Below, in pieces: positions 53,400 through 62,818 of a stretch of 64,000 bases of DNA (within the stretch, counting starts at the first letter, position 1; every line of letters starts with the position of its first letter). Source of the stretch: Nitrospira japonica (lineage in GTDB: Bacteria > Nitrospirota > Nitrospiria > Nitrospirales > Nitrospiraceae). The DNA lies in assembly GCF_900169565.1 (NCBI RefSeq), contig NZ_LT828648.1, positions 1,986,876-2,050,875 on the forward strand, given 5' to 3'. The notes beneath the pieces are model-generated. The model searched no databases. It saw nothing but the letters and a program-made list of their open reading frames with translations, and was not told the DNA's origin. The position numbers and the translations under genes were made by a program.

Positions 53400-54065
53400 A
53401 TGAGCCAGACCAGCGCGACCGAAGACCGCTTCATTTCCCAATTGATCCACGATAAACCCCTGCTTCATCTCGTCAGTCAACGGGATGCGGAGGAATATGG
53501 ATTTCTCGGCCTCAGGGCCGGTCCAGTGAATTGGGCCGTTGATGCCGACGTGCTCCGCTATCTGTCAAAGATCGTAAAGCCGCATCATCGAAGTCTCGAA
53601 ACAGGGTGCGGGCATACGACCGTCGCATTTGCCGCGCTCGGAGCCCGCCATATCTGCGTGAATCCAAAACCGGACGAGTGCCGTCGTATTCAGGAATATC
53701 TGACATCCATTGGGGCTCCGACGGACCGGCTCAATTTCGTCGTGGATTCGTCGGATACCGGGTTGGCGTCCTTGGATCCTGACTTGAAAGTGGACGTGGG
53801 ATTCATCGACGGCTGCCACGGCTTTCCCTTCCCGGCGTTGGACTGGCATTACATCGATCAACATCTCGAGATTGGGGGGATCCTGGGGGTGGACGATACG
53901 AATATTTCGTCGGTCAAGGTGCTGACTCGCTTCCTCGAAACCAACGGCACCTATGCTTCGGAAGACGTGGTCGGCAAGACCAACACTGATGCGTCATTAT
54001 CAACCTCAGAGAATTATCGAGATCGGCTCAGGGTTTTCCTCGGCCGTGATGTTGGATACCAATGA
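53400..54065 (+). CDS. SAM-dependent methyltransferase-like protein, probably truncated at its C-terminus
   Basis: The product is 221 residues. SLETGCGHTTVAFAALGARHIC is a methyltransferase motif I, and VDVGFIDGCHGFPFPALDWHYIDQHLEIGGILGVDDT gives the later core strands. The end (ENYRDRLRVFLGRDVGYQ) stops without the last part expected of the family. GGAGG lies before ATG 53400. The stop codon TGA at 54063 is directly followed, in the same frame, by the next methyltransferase piece, so this may be part of a rearranged cluster. Methyl acceptor unknown. Confidence 0.68.
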   Translation: MSQTSATEDRFISQLIHDKPLLHLVSQRDAEEYGFLGLRAGPVNWAVDADVLRYLSKIVKPHHRSLETGCGHTTVAFAALGARHICVNPKPDECRRIQEYLTSIGAPTDRLNFVVDSSDTGLASLDPDLKVDVGFIDGCHGFPFPALDWHYIDQHLEIGGILGVDDTNISSVKVLTRFLETNGTYASEDVVGKTNTDASLSTSENYRDRLRVFLGRDVGYQ

Positions 54066-54068
54066 GAT

Positions 54069-54554
54069 TTGGGGCGGGAACCGGCTGGCGTTGACTTTGT
54101 GGATCCTTATCCTGAACGCCTTTTATCCTTGATGAACGAAGACGACAAGAGCCGGCACGAAATCATCATGAACTCGATTCAGAATGTGTCGCTCGAGCGG
54201 TTTGATGCACTCCAGGCTCACGATATGCTCTTTATCGATTCTTCCCACGTCGCAAAGGTCGGCAGTGACGTCGCCCATCTTCTTACAAACGTCCTGCCGA
54301 GGCTCCATAAAGGAGTTCTCGTGCATTTTCACGACATATTCTGGCCCTTTGAGTATCCCGAACAATGGATCCGAGAAGGGCGAGCATGGAACGAATGCTA
54401 CGTGCTCCGAGCCTTTCTCCAATTTAATAGAATGTTCAGAATACGGTTCTTCAATTCATATTTGGCGATTCACCACAGGGCGCGCCTCGAACAAATACTT
54501 CCGCTTGCCATGAAAAATACGGGCGGGAGCCTCTGGATCGAAAAAACCTCATAG
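54069..54554 (+). pseudogene. C-terminal fragment of a class I methyltransferase
   Basis: The 161-residue frame matches only the second half of a FkbM-cluster-style methyltransferase: VDFVDPYPERLLSLM, then DMLFIDSSHVAKVGSDVAHL, then LPRLHKGVLVHFHDIFWPFE, then GRAWNECYVLRAFLQFN. The SAM-binding first half (motif I) is missing. It starts at TTG without a clear ribosome site, in the same frame as the gene above and only 3 nt after its stop. The region is visibly richer in A+T than its neighbours. It looks like a remnant left by a deletion or recombination. Confidence 0.6.
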
Positions 54555-54577
54555 CGGAATCAGCAAAGAAACTCTGG

Positions 54578-55876
54578 TTAGCGTCCGCGAAGAACGCTGA
54601 CCGACACGCGGGCACTCTCGGCCGAGTTCTGATTGACAACGTAGGTGGCGTGCTCCCGTGAGTCGCTCGTTCCTTCTGAAGTGATGGATTCCTGCGTTTG
54701 ATTCGGAGCTGCTGCTTCCAACAGAGATGCCTCTTGTGCTCTGAGCGGTCCCAAGGGCGCTCGTGATACCAGAGCCGTCAGTCCAGCGGTTCGTGCCTCC
54801 GCCGACAACGGAATGAAGTGTCGGTGTCCCTCCATAATTGTGAAGGACATCTGACCAGTCAGCGTTTCGGGAAACAGCAGTTCGGGGTCGGAGGAAGGCT
54901 CGATCCTCCAAATCTGCACATAGGCATCTTGGTTGGTCTCCACGGTAAGGCTCACAAGTCCCGAGCTGTGTGAGGCCGTCGCGGCATCCACTTCGCGCTG
55001 CGACCCGTTTGTCTCCTGTAGAACGAAGCTGTAGCGCAGCCCCAGCGGCTTTGGAAGCGCAGACGCTCCGGCTGTCTTGTCCCTTGTGGTGAGGGGATCG
55101 ATATTCCGTTCCGGGCGGGCCGCTTGCGGCGTGAACGCTCCGGAGGTTCGCGCGTCTCGTTCTTGGTTTGAGGTGGTCGACAACTGGTCGGAACGACGTG
55201 ACCTGCCGGCATAAAACAGCGCGCGGGCGCTTGCCGACGGCACCGAGCTCATGGCGCCTGGCGCCGTAGCAGGCACGGCCGGAACCTGAGCAGGCGCAGG
55301 CGGTTCAACATCCCGTTTCTCGCGGGAAGATGGAACGGCGTTCTTTTTCTGTCGCTCGGCCTGGTGCTGTTCTCCCGACGGCATGGCCGGTGCCTGGGAA
55401 TGCCGTCGCGGCGGAGAGGGCGTTGCCGGTGCATCGGATGATTCGGCTTGCTTCGGTGGAGCGGCCGGTGTCGGTTGAATCATCGGGGAGGGCGGTGTGG
55501 CCATGGAAGGCGCGTCTTCCGTCACGGGCTGACGGCTCGCCGTCATGACGCTGTCCTGAGAGATTCTGATTCCGAGCACGAGGGCCAATACCGCAGCGCT
55601 CAGACCGCCGGCGATGCCGAGGGTTGCCGGTCTGACGGCCCAGTCGAACCAGGACAGGGTCGCGCCGGAAGCTGACGGCTTCGGCTGCCGGAGCGACTGG
55701 AGCACTCTGCGACGAACTTCCGGATCGGCCAGTAATTCTTTCAGCGCTTGTTCGTCCGCCAAAACATTGAAGAGCTGCTGGTCTGCGAGGGCCGCGGTAA
55801 AGAGTCGCGTCCGCTCCTCCTCCGTAAGGGTATCCGTCGCGAAGGCGCCCAGCAGCTTTTCCAGATCGGCATTCAT
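54578..55876 (-). CDS. probable membrane anti-sigma factor with DUF4384-like C-terminal domain
   Basis: The product is 432 residues. A short N-terminal cytoplasmic region (MNADLEKLLGAFATDTLTEE) resembles a zinc-less anti-sigma domain. One membrane segment follows (LGIAGGLSAAVLALVLGIRI), then a long Pro/Ala/Ser-rich periplasmic stalk (about 115-260). The C-terminal domain has LRYSFVLQETNGSQREVD and DAYVQIWRIEPSSDPELLFP, like DUF4384. It directly follows a sigma factor gene, so it is likely its regulator, sensing something at the surface. Confidence 0.72.
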   Translation of the reverse strand: MNADLEKLLGAFATDTLTEEERTRLFTAALADQQLFNVLADEQALKELLADPEVRRRVLQSLRQPKPSASGATLSWFDWAVRPATLGIAGGLSAAVLALVLGIRISQDSVMTASRQPVTEDAPSMATPPSPMIQPTPAAPPKQAESSDAPATPSPPRRHSQAPAMPSGEQHQAERQKKNAVPSSREKRDVEPPAPAQVPAVPATAPGAMSSVPSASARALFYAGRSRRSDQLSTTSNQERDARTSGAFTPQAARPERNIDPLTTRDKTAGASALPKPLGLRYSFVLQETNGSQREVDAATASHSSGLVSLTVETNQDAYVQIWRIEPSSDPELLFPETLTGQMSFTIMEGHRHFIPLSAEARTAGLTALVSRAPLGPLRAQEASLLEAAAPNQTQESITSEGTSDSREHATYVVNQNSAESARVSVSVLRGR

Positions 55877-55923
55877 GACGCAATACACTCAACATTCAAA
55901 ACGAAGAACTCCACCTTCATCAT

Positions 55924-56421
55924 TCATTCCCAATTTCCACCCATCAGTTGCAGCAGCTGCTTTCTGCACCGCAGATCCCAGGTATAGATGGTATTGATCG
56001 AGCGCTGACCCATCAGACGTTGGATATCCGGAAAAGATGCGCCCTCCAGTTTCAACCTGAACAGCTCGCGGCAGCGTTCGCCGAGCCGGTCGATGGCCCC
56101 CAGCAGCCGATCGACCCTTCGCCTGCGGTCCAAGAGGACGGCCGGATCATCGCCGGGATCCGCCAAGGGAAGATCGTCGATGGATGTTTGATTATACTCG
56201 CCGCGACGAAGCGCCTTGCGATGGAAATCCAACATCTTGAAGCGCAGGATCTGGAAGGCCAGGGGAACGAGCTCAGTCAGCTCGGTCACCCGGGCATACT
56301 TGTCGTGCAACACGACCAGAACGTCCTGGGCCAGATCTTCGGCGAGATCCTTCGAGGCACGCAATGTCGCGAAGGCCAGAATCCTTTCGCGGAGCGCCTC
56401 GAGCGCCTGATCACGATCCAT
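55924..56421 (-). CDS. ECF-type RNA polymerase sigma factor
   Basis: The product is 165 residues, of ECF length. Sigma region 2 includes DLAEDLAQDVLVVLHDKYAR; region 4 includes LGERCRELFRLKLEGASFPD and SINTIYTWDLRCRKQLLQL, a helix-turn-helix. No typical C-terminal extension is present. It is followed 47 nt later by the membrane anti-sigma candidate. Targets unknown. Confidence 0.85.
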   Translation of the reverse strand: MDRDQALEALRERILAFATLRASKDLAEDLAQDVLVVLHDKYARVTELTELVPLAFQILRFKMLDFHRKALRRGEYNQTSIDDLPLADPGDDPAVLLDRRRRVDRLLGAIDRLGERCRELFRLKLEGASFPDIQRLMGQRSINTIYTWDLRCRKQLLQLMGGNWE

Positions 56422-56502
56422 GGTCGAGCGAGCGGTTCACGTCATGCACGTGGGAACCGGCAAGTGCCGGCGGACGACGACATGTCATCATTCCACCGTC
56501 CA

Positions 56503-57495
56503 TCAGGCGGATGGCGTGGTCGGCTGCGATTCGGCCAAAAGATCGCCGAACGATCGTGACGAGACGCTCAGTGCACGGCAGACCGTGTATTGCCGGTCGA
56601 ACCGATTTTTCGTTCTCACGATGTCCAGAAGCCTCCCGAGTGAAACCCGTCCCCAGGCCGGCAGATGGAAGACCGACAACGGATAGTCGGTGCCGAACAA
56701 CAGATGGCTGTGAAGTTCCGGGTGCCGGCGCAGATGCAGGAGCATGCGGAACCGGTTCGGCAGCGTGAGTGCCGATGTATCGGCATAGAATTGGGGATAT
56801 CGTTTCGCGAAATCCTGAAGCACCGGCAAGAACTTTTCATACAGCATGAGGCCGTAGCTGCAGGCGTGGGCGGCGATGACCGTGGCGCCCTGATCCAACG
56901 CCAGTCTGAGGCGATCCGGATCTCCGAGCGATTGGTCCTTCCCGATCAGGCTGAATTCGTAACCCACGTGGCTGAGCAACGGAAGTTTCCGTTCCGCCAG
57001 CGCGCGATAGAACGGGATGTGGGCGGGGTCTGCCGGATCGAATTGCTGGGCGTTCGGCAGAACCTTGACGAGCACGGCGCCCGCGTCGGCGCAGCGATGG
57101 ATTTCATCCACTGCGTCGCGCCGCTGCGGATTGATCGAGACGCCGGCCAGGAATTCCCGCGGATGGCGGCGGGCGGTGGACAGGACATAGTCGTTGCCGA
57201 TCAGAAAATCGGTTCGCGGCAGATCCAGTCGCCCGCTCCCGTCGTAGACGCCGTCCATGCCAAGCAGGACCGCCCGGGCGACGTGACGCGAGGCGGTGAG
57301 CTCCGACAAAAGATCGTCCAGATACTTCCGGTTCGCCTCGCGCGGATCGTCCTTGGGAAGGGAGTGTTTCCACAGCAGAAACCGGAACAGCGGGCTCTTG
57401 AGCATGCCGGTGGAAATGTAGCAGCCGTTGTCGCCCTCCGGCAGCGCCGCCAAATGCACATGGCAATCGATAAGGGATTTGCCGGAAGGTTCCAT
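56503..57495 (-). CDS. amidohydrolase (PF04909-type, TIM barrel)
   Basis: The product is 330 residues. HxH is in SLIDCHVHLAALPEG; GVSINPQRRDAVDEIHRCADAGAVLVKVLP, PLLSHVGYE and LLFGTDYPLSVF are metal-site and active-site loops. These enzymes hydrolyse or decarboxylate cyclic or aromatic acids; the substrate is unknown. The ATG follows the aas-like stop by 1 nt, with GGAGG inside the end of that gene, so translation is coupled. Confidence 0.87.
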   Translation of the reverse strand: MEPSGKSLIDCHVHLAALPEGDNGCYISTGMLKSPLFRFLLWKHSLPKDDPREANRKYLDDLLSELTASRHVARAVLLGMDGVYDGSGRLDLPRTDFLIGNDYVLSTARRHPREFLAGVSINPQRRDAVDEIHRCADAGAVLVKVLPNAQQFDPADPAHIPFYRALAERKLPLLSHVGYEFSLIGKDQSLGDPDRLRLALDQGATVIAAHACSYGLMLYEKFLPVLQDFAKRYPQFYADTSALTLPNRFRMLLHLRRHPELHSHLLFGTDYPLSVFHLPAWGRVSLGRLLDIVRTKNRFDRQYTVCRALSVSSRSFGDLLAESQPTTPSA

Positions 57496-57496
57496 G

Positions 57497-60400
57497 TCAC
57501 CCTCCTCCGAGCCGCTCCATGGCCATGCGTTTGAGGCTGCGCAGGTCCATTTTCCCGGTTCCCAACACCGGCAGCGCGTCGACTTTGAGGCAGTTGCCGC
57601 GGGCCGGAATGAAGAGATTGGGCAACCCCTCGGCGGCCAGTTTGGCCAGAATCGACGGGATGTTTTCCTCGTCCACCGTATGCAGCACGACCAGTTGCTC
57701 GCCTTTTCGGCTGTCCGGGATGCCCGTGACGGCGAAACTCTGCGTATCCAGTCCTGCAGCCTGATGGAGCGCTTCCTCGACCTTGCCGTGAGGCACCATC
57801 TCGCCGCCGATTTTCGAGAAGCGGGACAGGCGGTCGGTGATGGTCAGGAATCCGTCGTCATCGAGCAGCGCGAGGTCGCCGGTAATGTACCAGCCGTCCC
57901 GCATGGATTGGGCGGTGAGATCATCCCGGCCCAGGTAGCCTTTCATCACGTTGGGTCCCTTCACGAGCAGCATGCCGGCCGTGCCGTCCGGCGACGGCGC
58001 GAAGGTGTCAGGATCGACGATCCGCACGGAGACGCCGGGCAGCGGTTGCCCCACAGTCCCGCGGCGGGATCCGGGTTGATAGTATCCGGCCGCCCGGTAG
58101 TCCGGGCAATTGACGGCGATGACGGGCGAGCATTCCGTGACGCCGTACCCTTCGATCGGGCCGATGCCGAACTTGTCCTCCACCGCCTGAGTCAGCCGCG
58201 CCGGCAGCTTCTCCGCTCCGGTCAGGATGACGCGCAGGGAGCTGAACTGCTCCGGCGTGCACCGTTTCATATAGAGCTGCAGGAAGGTCGGGGTGGTCAC
58301 CAGGAACGTGATCCGATATCGGCGGATCAATTCGCCGATCGCGGCGGCATCCAGCGGGGAAGGGTGAAAGACCAGGCCGGCGTTATTGAACATGACGAGC
58401 CAGAAGACCAGATAGCCGAACGAATGGAAGAAGGGCAGGATGCCGAGCACCCGCTCCTGTTCGAACAGATGAAGCACTTGGCTGGCGGCCTGGGCATTGG
58501 CGTCCACCGAGAAATGGGACAGCATGACGCCCTTCGGTTCACCCGTGCTGCCGCTGCTGAAAATGATCGTGGTCAGATCGTCCATCGACAACGGCGCTCC
58601 GGCACCACAAGCCCGTTCGATCAGGCGGGCCGGCGCCAGGGCCAGGATCGTGGCGACCGCTTTCTGCGCAGTCCTGATGCTCCCGCGCAGGTCCTCCAGC
58701 CAGATGACGTCCGGGCCGTCCGGCAGGGCGAGCTTCGCTTTCTCGACGAAGAGCTTGCTGCTGACGATGGTGCGGATGCCGGCCATCCGTACGGCTGCCT
58801 CCAGCCCGGTCTTGCCGACCGTATAGTTCAGATTGACGGTGGTCTTGCCGCACAGCGGCGCCGCGACGTTCACCAGTGCCGCCGCCACGGTCGGCGGCAG
58901 CAGCACGCCGACCCGCTCCTGCCCCTGCCATTCACGGCTGAGGCGTCTGGCCAGCACGATCGAACCGATCAGCGCCTGGAAGTAGGACACGTGCGGTCGT
59001 TGTTGGTCGGCCATCGCGAAGCGGAATGGATGGCGCCGCGCGGCCTTGATGAACTGCCGGTGGAGCGGGAGGCGGTCGCGCTTGCGCAGGTACCAGGCCT
59101 CTTCACCCAGGGCGCGAATGGCCTGGCGGATGCCGCGGATGTCGGTCTCCGGCGGCATCGGCCTGCCGAAAGAGACGGTGACGGGGTAAGGCAGTTGCTC
59201 CGGCCGCTTCCACAGAACCCGGCCATTGTTGAAACTGAAAATACTTCCCCAGACTCGGTCCAGATGCACCGGAATGATGGGAGCCGTGCGACCCTTCATG
59301 ATGCGCTCGAATCCGCGGCGGAACGGCAGCAGCGTGCCCGTTCGCGTGATCTGTCCTTCTGGAAACACGCAGACCAACTCCCCCCGCTCGATCGCCGTGC
59401 CGGCCTCGCGCAGCGCGCGCAGGACCACCCGCAATCCACCCTCCGACGAGATGGGGATCACGCCGAGGCGTTTCATGAAGGGCTTGAGGAGCGCCTGGTC
59501 CGCGTACCGCTGGTCCACCAGGAAACGGACGGGGCGATCGAGACTGGCGATCAGCAGAAAGCCGTCGACGAACGAGACGTGGTTGGGAACCAGCAATGCG
59601 CCGCCCGAGACCGGGATCTGCTCATGCCCGCGGATCCGGAGCCGATAGAGGGTATTGGTCGCGATCACGAGGATGACGCGCAGCAGCGCCTCGGGTAACA
59701 GGTACAGCGCCCATCCGGTTCCGACGACGGTCAGCGCCGCCGTGGCCAGGAAGATCCCGGTTGTGGATACGCCGCCGGCGGCGAGCGCGCCGGCGCCGAG
59801 GGATCCCAGAAGGATGCCGGTGAATACACAAGTGTTTTCGAACGCGATGACCGATCCACGACGGTCCGCCGGAGCCCGCCACTGAATCAGGGCGTTCAGC
59901 GGCACGAAGATCAGCGCGCTGGACGTCCCCAACACCACCATCATGGCCAGTGTGACTCCGAGACCCGGTGCGAACAGGCCGACGGCGCTGAGCATGACCG
60001 CCACGCCGAGCGCGCCCAGCGGGATCAGTCCGTACTCCACGCGGCCCTGCGAGAGACGGCCCGCCAACCGCGCTCCGATGCCGATGCCGATCGACAGCAT
60101 CATGAGGGGCAATCCGGACTGCCAATCGGAGACCCCCAGTACCGCTTTGGCATAGACGAGAATGTCCTGGGCGAACAGGCTGGCGATGGTCCAGAAGAAC
60201 ACGGCCCCCGTGACCGCCAGGCGCAGCATGCGGTCCTTGGAAAGCGCCGACCAGGCGCCGCCCAGCGTATCGGCGAGACCTCCGTGTGCGCGTGCCGGAG
60301 GGACACGGGGAATTGCCCAGGCCGCGGTGAAGCCGACGATCGACAGCCCGAACAAAGCCAGAGGTGCGAGCCATAGCGCATCCCCCGTGAGGGACATCAA

Positions 60401-60910
60401 GATGCCGGGGGCTGCGGTGCCGGTGAGGATCGCGAGGAACGTCCACATCTCCAGTCGCCCGTTCCCGGCCGCCAGCCGCTCGTGCGGCACCAACTCGGCG
60501 AGGATGCCGTACTTGGCCGGACTGAATAGTGCGCTGTGCACCCCCATACCTCCGAGCACAACCAGCGGCAGTATGCCACCGGCCGGATTGAGCCAGAGGG
60601 CCAGCGTGGCGGTCGCCATCAAGAGCATTTCCACACTCTTCATGACGATGATGACGGTACGCTTGCTGACCCGGTCTGCAAGAAGTCCGGCGACGAGGGA
60701 GACCAGGGCAAGGGGGAGCGTAAAGACGACGAATGCGAGCGTCGTTTGCGCCTGGGAAGCCGCTTCGAGTTCCGGGCCGGGCTCAAGAACCGCCGACAGT
60801 TGGCGAATGCTCAGCAGCGCGACCATCAACTTCCAGGCGTTGTCGTTGAATGCCCCGCAGAACTGGGCGATCAGGAGTCCGCGGAGGGAGTGGCGAGAGG
60901 GATCGGTCAT
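57497..60910 (-). CDS. aas: three-domain lysophospholipid transporter-acyltransferase (LplT-Aas type)
   Basis: The product is 1137 residues. Residues about 1-410 are a major-facilitator transporter of LplT type (FNDNAWKLMVALL, VHSALFSPAKYGILAELVPH). Residues about 425-620 are a PlsC acyltransferase with NHVSFVDG and FPEGQITRTG. Residues about 640-1137 are an AMP-forming acyl-ACP synthetase with TIIFSSGSTGEPKGVMLSH and YGVTECSPVIAVN. In E. coli LplT flips lysophospholipid inward and Aas reacylates it; here both are one polypeptide. It is followed by the amidohydrolase gene. Confidence 0.93.
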   Translation of the reverse strand: MTDPSRHSLRGLLIAQFCGAFNDNAWKLMVALLSIRQLSAVLEPGPELEAASQAQTTLAFVVFTLPLALVSLVAGLLADRVSKRTVIIVMKSVEMLLMATATLALWLNPAGGILPLVVLGGMGVHSALFSPAKYGILAELVPHERLAAGNGRLEMWTFLAILTGTAAPGILMSLTGDALWLAPLALFGLSIVGFTAAWAIPRVPPARAHGGLADTLGGAWSALSKDRMLRLAVTGAVFFWTIASLFAQDILVYAKAVLGVSDWQSGLPLMMLSIGIGIGARLAGRLSQGRVEYGLIPLGALGVAVMLSAVGLFAPGLGVTLAMMVVLGTSSALIFVPLNALIQWRAPADRRGSVIAFENTCVFTGILLGSLGAGALAAGGVSTTGIFLATAALTVVGTGWALYLLPEALLRVILVIATNTLYRLRIRGHEQIPVSGGALLVPNHVSFVDGFLLIASLDRPVRFLVDQRYADQALLKPFMKRLGVIPISSEGGLRVVLRALREAGTAIERGELVCVFPEGQITRTGTLLPFRRGFERIMKGRTAPIIPVHLDRVWGSIFSFNNGRVLWKRPEQLPYPVTVSFGRPMPPETDIRGIRQAIRALGEEAWYLRKRDRLPLHRQFIKAARRHPFRFAMADQQRPHVSYFQALIGSIVLARRLSREWQGQERVGVLLPPTVAAALVNVAAPLCGKTTVNLNYTVGKTGLEAAVRMAGIRTIVSSKLFVEKAKLALPDGPDVIWLEDLRGSIRTAQKAVATILALAPARLIERACGAGAPLSMDDLTTIIFSSGSTGEPKGVMLSHFSVDANAQAASQVLHLFEQERVLGILPFFHSFGYLVFWLVMFNNAGLVFHPSPLDAAAIGELIRRYRITFLVTTPTFLQLYMKRCTPEQFSSLRVILTGAEKLPARLTQAVEDKFGIGPIEGYGVTECSPVIAVNCPDYRAAGYYQPGSRRGTVGQPLPGVSVRIVDPDTFAPSPDGTAGMLLVKGPNVMKGYLGRDDLTAQSMRDGWYITGDLALLDDDGFLTITDRLSRFSKIGGEMVPHGKVEEALHQAAGLDTQSFAVTGIPDSRKGEQLVVLHTVDEENIPSILAKLAAEGLPNLFIPARGNCLKVDALPVLGTGKMDLRSLKRMAMERLGGG

Positions 60911-60959
60911 GAGGTTTGAAGTTTCGGTCTGCCTACTATGGAGGAAGACGCGGCAAAGA

Positions 60960-62789
60960 TCAAAGCCGGCGATCGGGTTCTTCCTGATGCACCGGCAATC
61001 CTTCCATCTCCATGATCTTCAGCGCGTTGGTCGTCGGGCAGGGCCCGGGGCGAAGTATGTAGTCGAACGACAGGGCGCCGCCTGTCACCGTCTCCTGAAA
61101 ATGGGCGTTGATCAGAGACGCAATGTCCTTCTCCAGATCCGTCAATTCCAGATCGTGCGTGCTCACAAGCCCGAAGCCGTTTCCGGTCGAGAGGGCCGTG
61201 ATATAGGCCCGGCTGCCGATCAGCCGTTCCCGGTTGTTCGTGCCCTTGAAGATTTCGTCGATGAGAAACAGGACCGGCGGCGCGGTGTCGTCCCGGATTG
61301 CGTCGAGGATGGTCTTGAGGCGTTTGACCTCGGCATAGAAAAAGGAGAGGCCTGCATCGAGGGAATCGTCCACCCGGATGCAGCAGGCGAGCCGGACCGG
61401 CGACCAGTCGAGACGCTCGGCGCAGACCGGAGCGCCTGCCTGTGCCAGACACAGGTTGATGCCGATGGTTCTCAGGAACGTGCTCTTGCCCGACATATTG
61501 GAGCCGGTAATCAGATGGATGGAGCCGAGGCCGGCCAACTCGAGATCGTTGGCGACGCGGTGTCCGGCCGGGATGAGCGGGTGAGCCAGGGAGGAGGCAC
61601 GGACGGCCGTGTCGGCGGTTCGCGACGGCCAGACATAAGTCGGATGCAGGAAGGCGAAGGTCGCCAATGCCGATGCGGCTTCGACCTCCGCCAGCCGATC
61701 GAGCCAGACGGGAAGCTGCCGCGCGATGTCCTCCTGTATGCCGCGCAATTGCCTGGTGAACCACAAATCCCACGGGCAGAATGCGTTCACGGCCAGGTGA
61801 ATCAACGGATGCGCTTTGACGCTGACGCCGTGAAGGGCTCTGGCGGCCCGCTTCACCGATGCCGATGGGCCGCGCCGGCCGTGCATGAGCGGCGCGCAGG
61901 CGTCGCCGAGTGCCGACCGGCGTCCGCGCGCGTGGCGTTCCAAATAGCCGAGCACCACTCCCAGACGCTCCATTTCGCCGTGCAGGCCGACGGCGTGTTC
62001 CAACAGTTCCTCTCCCTGATCCGTCATCAGATAGATCACGGCGTAGGCGCCGAACGTAAACATCCAATAACCAGGCAGCCAACCCAGCAATGCCCCGACA
62101 CCCAAGAACAGGGTCATGACGGCGAGCGTCGCCTGGATGGCCAGGATCAGCGAGAGCCTGGGAAATCCGACCGGGTGGGCGAGCACGGCGGCGAGGCGGC
62201 GGCCGTTGATCTCCTGCTCGCCTGTCAGGCGCGAGGCGAGCAGGAGACGGTCTCGAAAGAGCGATCTCGGGGTCAATTCTTGAACGAGGCGCCGGCGAGC
62301 CTCCCATTGCGCCTCGGACGGCGGCTGCGTCAACAGCCATGAGGTCAGACGATCGCGTCCGTGGTCCGAAACGGTGGTGTCGATCAGATGCAGCAGGGAA
62401 TGCGGGCCGGTCAAATCGAGATCATTGGCATAGGCATGTGACTCCGGACGGCTTCCCGGAGGCAATGGCACGGCGGACCAGTCCAGCCTGATCCGTGCCA
62501 AGTGGACCGACTTGAGCGTATGCCACAGGCGCAGTCTGTGAATCCGCTGCTCAAGCCTGCTATGATTGGAGGCCACCAGCACGAACAATGCGACGAACCC
62601 GCCCAAGGCCAGGTTGCCGGTCTGATACCAGGCGGTCTTATAGAGCGTGACCGTGCAGACCAGGCCGGTGAGGAAGATCGCCAGGCGCCACTTCGTGTAG
62701 GCTGAGCTGGCTCTTGCGCCCCGCGCAATCAGGCGATCAATCTGGCCCAGAAGCCGCTGCAGTTGGGCTGCGCGCGAGAATGCCGTCAT
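60960..62789 (-). CDS. membrane-embedded MutS-family ATPase
   Basis: The product is about 609 residues. The N-terminal part has two membrane segments (LAIFLTGLVCTVTLY, LALGGFVALFVLVAS), the middle has another hydrophobic hairpin (SLILAIQATLAVMTLFLGVG, GYWMFTFGAYAVIYLM), and helical lever-like regions lie between. The C-terminal 200 residues are a MutS ATPase: HLITGSNMSGKSTFLRTIGI (Walker A), CCIRVDDSLDAGLSFFYAEV, FLIDEIFKGTNNRERL (Walker B) and VSTHDLELTDLE. It lacks the MutS mismatch-recognition domain and is not MutS1 or MutS2. The start ATG 62789 is divergent from prmA, with starts only about 30 bp apart. Confidence 0.85.
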   Translation of the reverse strand: MTAFSRAAQLQRLLGQIDRLIARGARASSAYTKWRLAIFLTGLVCTVTLYKTAWYQTGNLALGGFVALFVLVASNHSRLEQRIHRLRLWHTLKSVHLARIRLDWSAVPLPPGSRPESHAYANDLDLTGPHSLLHLIDTTVSDHGRDRLTSWLLTQPPSEAQWEARRRLVQELTPRSLFRDRLLLASRLTGEQEINGRRLAAVLAHPVGFPRLSLILAIQATLAVMTLFLGVGALLGWLPGYWMFTFGAYAVIYLMTDQGEELLEHAVGLHGEMERLGVVLGYLERHARGRRSALGDACAPLMHGRRGPSASVKRAARALHGVSVKAHPLIHLAVNAFCPWDLWFTRQLRGIQEDIARQLPVWLDRLAEVEAASALATFAFLHPTYVWPSRTADTAVRASSLAHPLIPAGHRVANDLELAGLGSIHLITGSNMSGKSTFLRTIGINLCLAQAGAPVCAERLDWSPVRLACCIRVDDSLDAGLSFFYAEVKRLKTILDAIRDDTAPPVLFLIDEIFKGTNNRERLIGSRAYITALSTGNGFGLVSTHDLELTDLEKDIASLINAHFQETVTGGALSFDYILRPGPCPTTNALKIMEMEGLPVHQEEPDRRL

Positions 62790-62818
62790 AGGTGATGGGA
62801 CCTTACTGGAAGCCCGAC

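Noticed and set aside
57428-59698. A 756-codon open frame on the plus strand opposite the aas-like gene
   Set aside because: It lies fully antisense to a strong conserved gene and has no recognisable domain; long antisense frames are common at this GC level.
60162-62342. A 726-codon plus-strand open frame opposite aas and the MutS-like gene
   Set aside because: It crosses two convincing genes on the other strand and its translation is low-complexity, rich in Arg, Gln and His.
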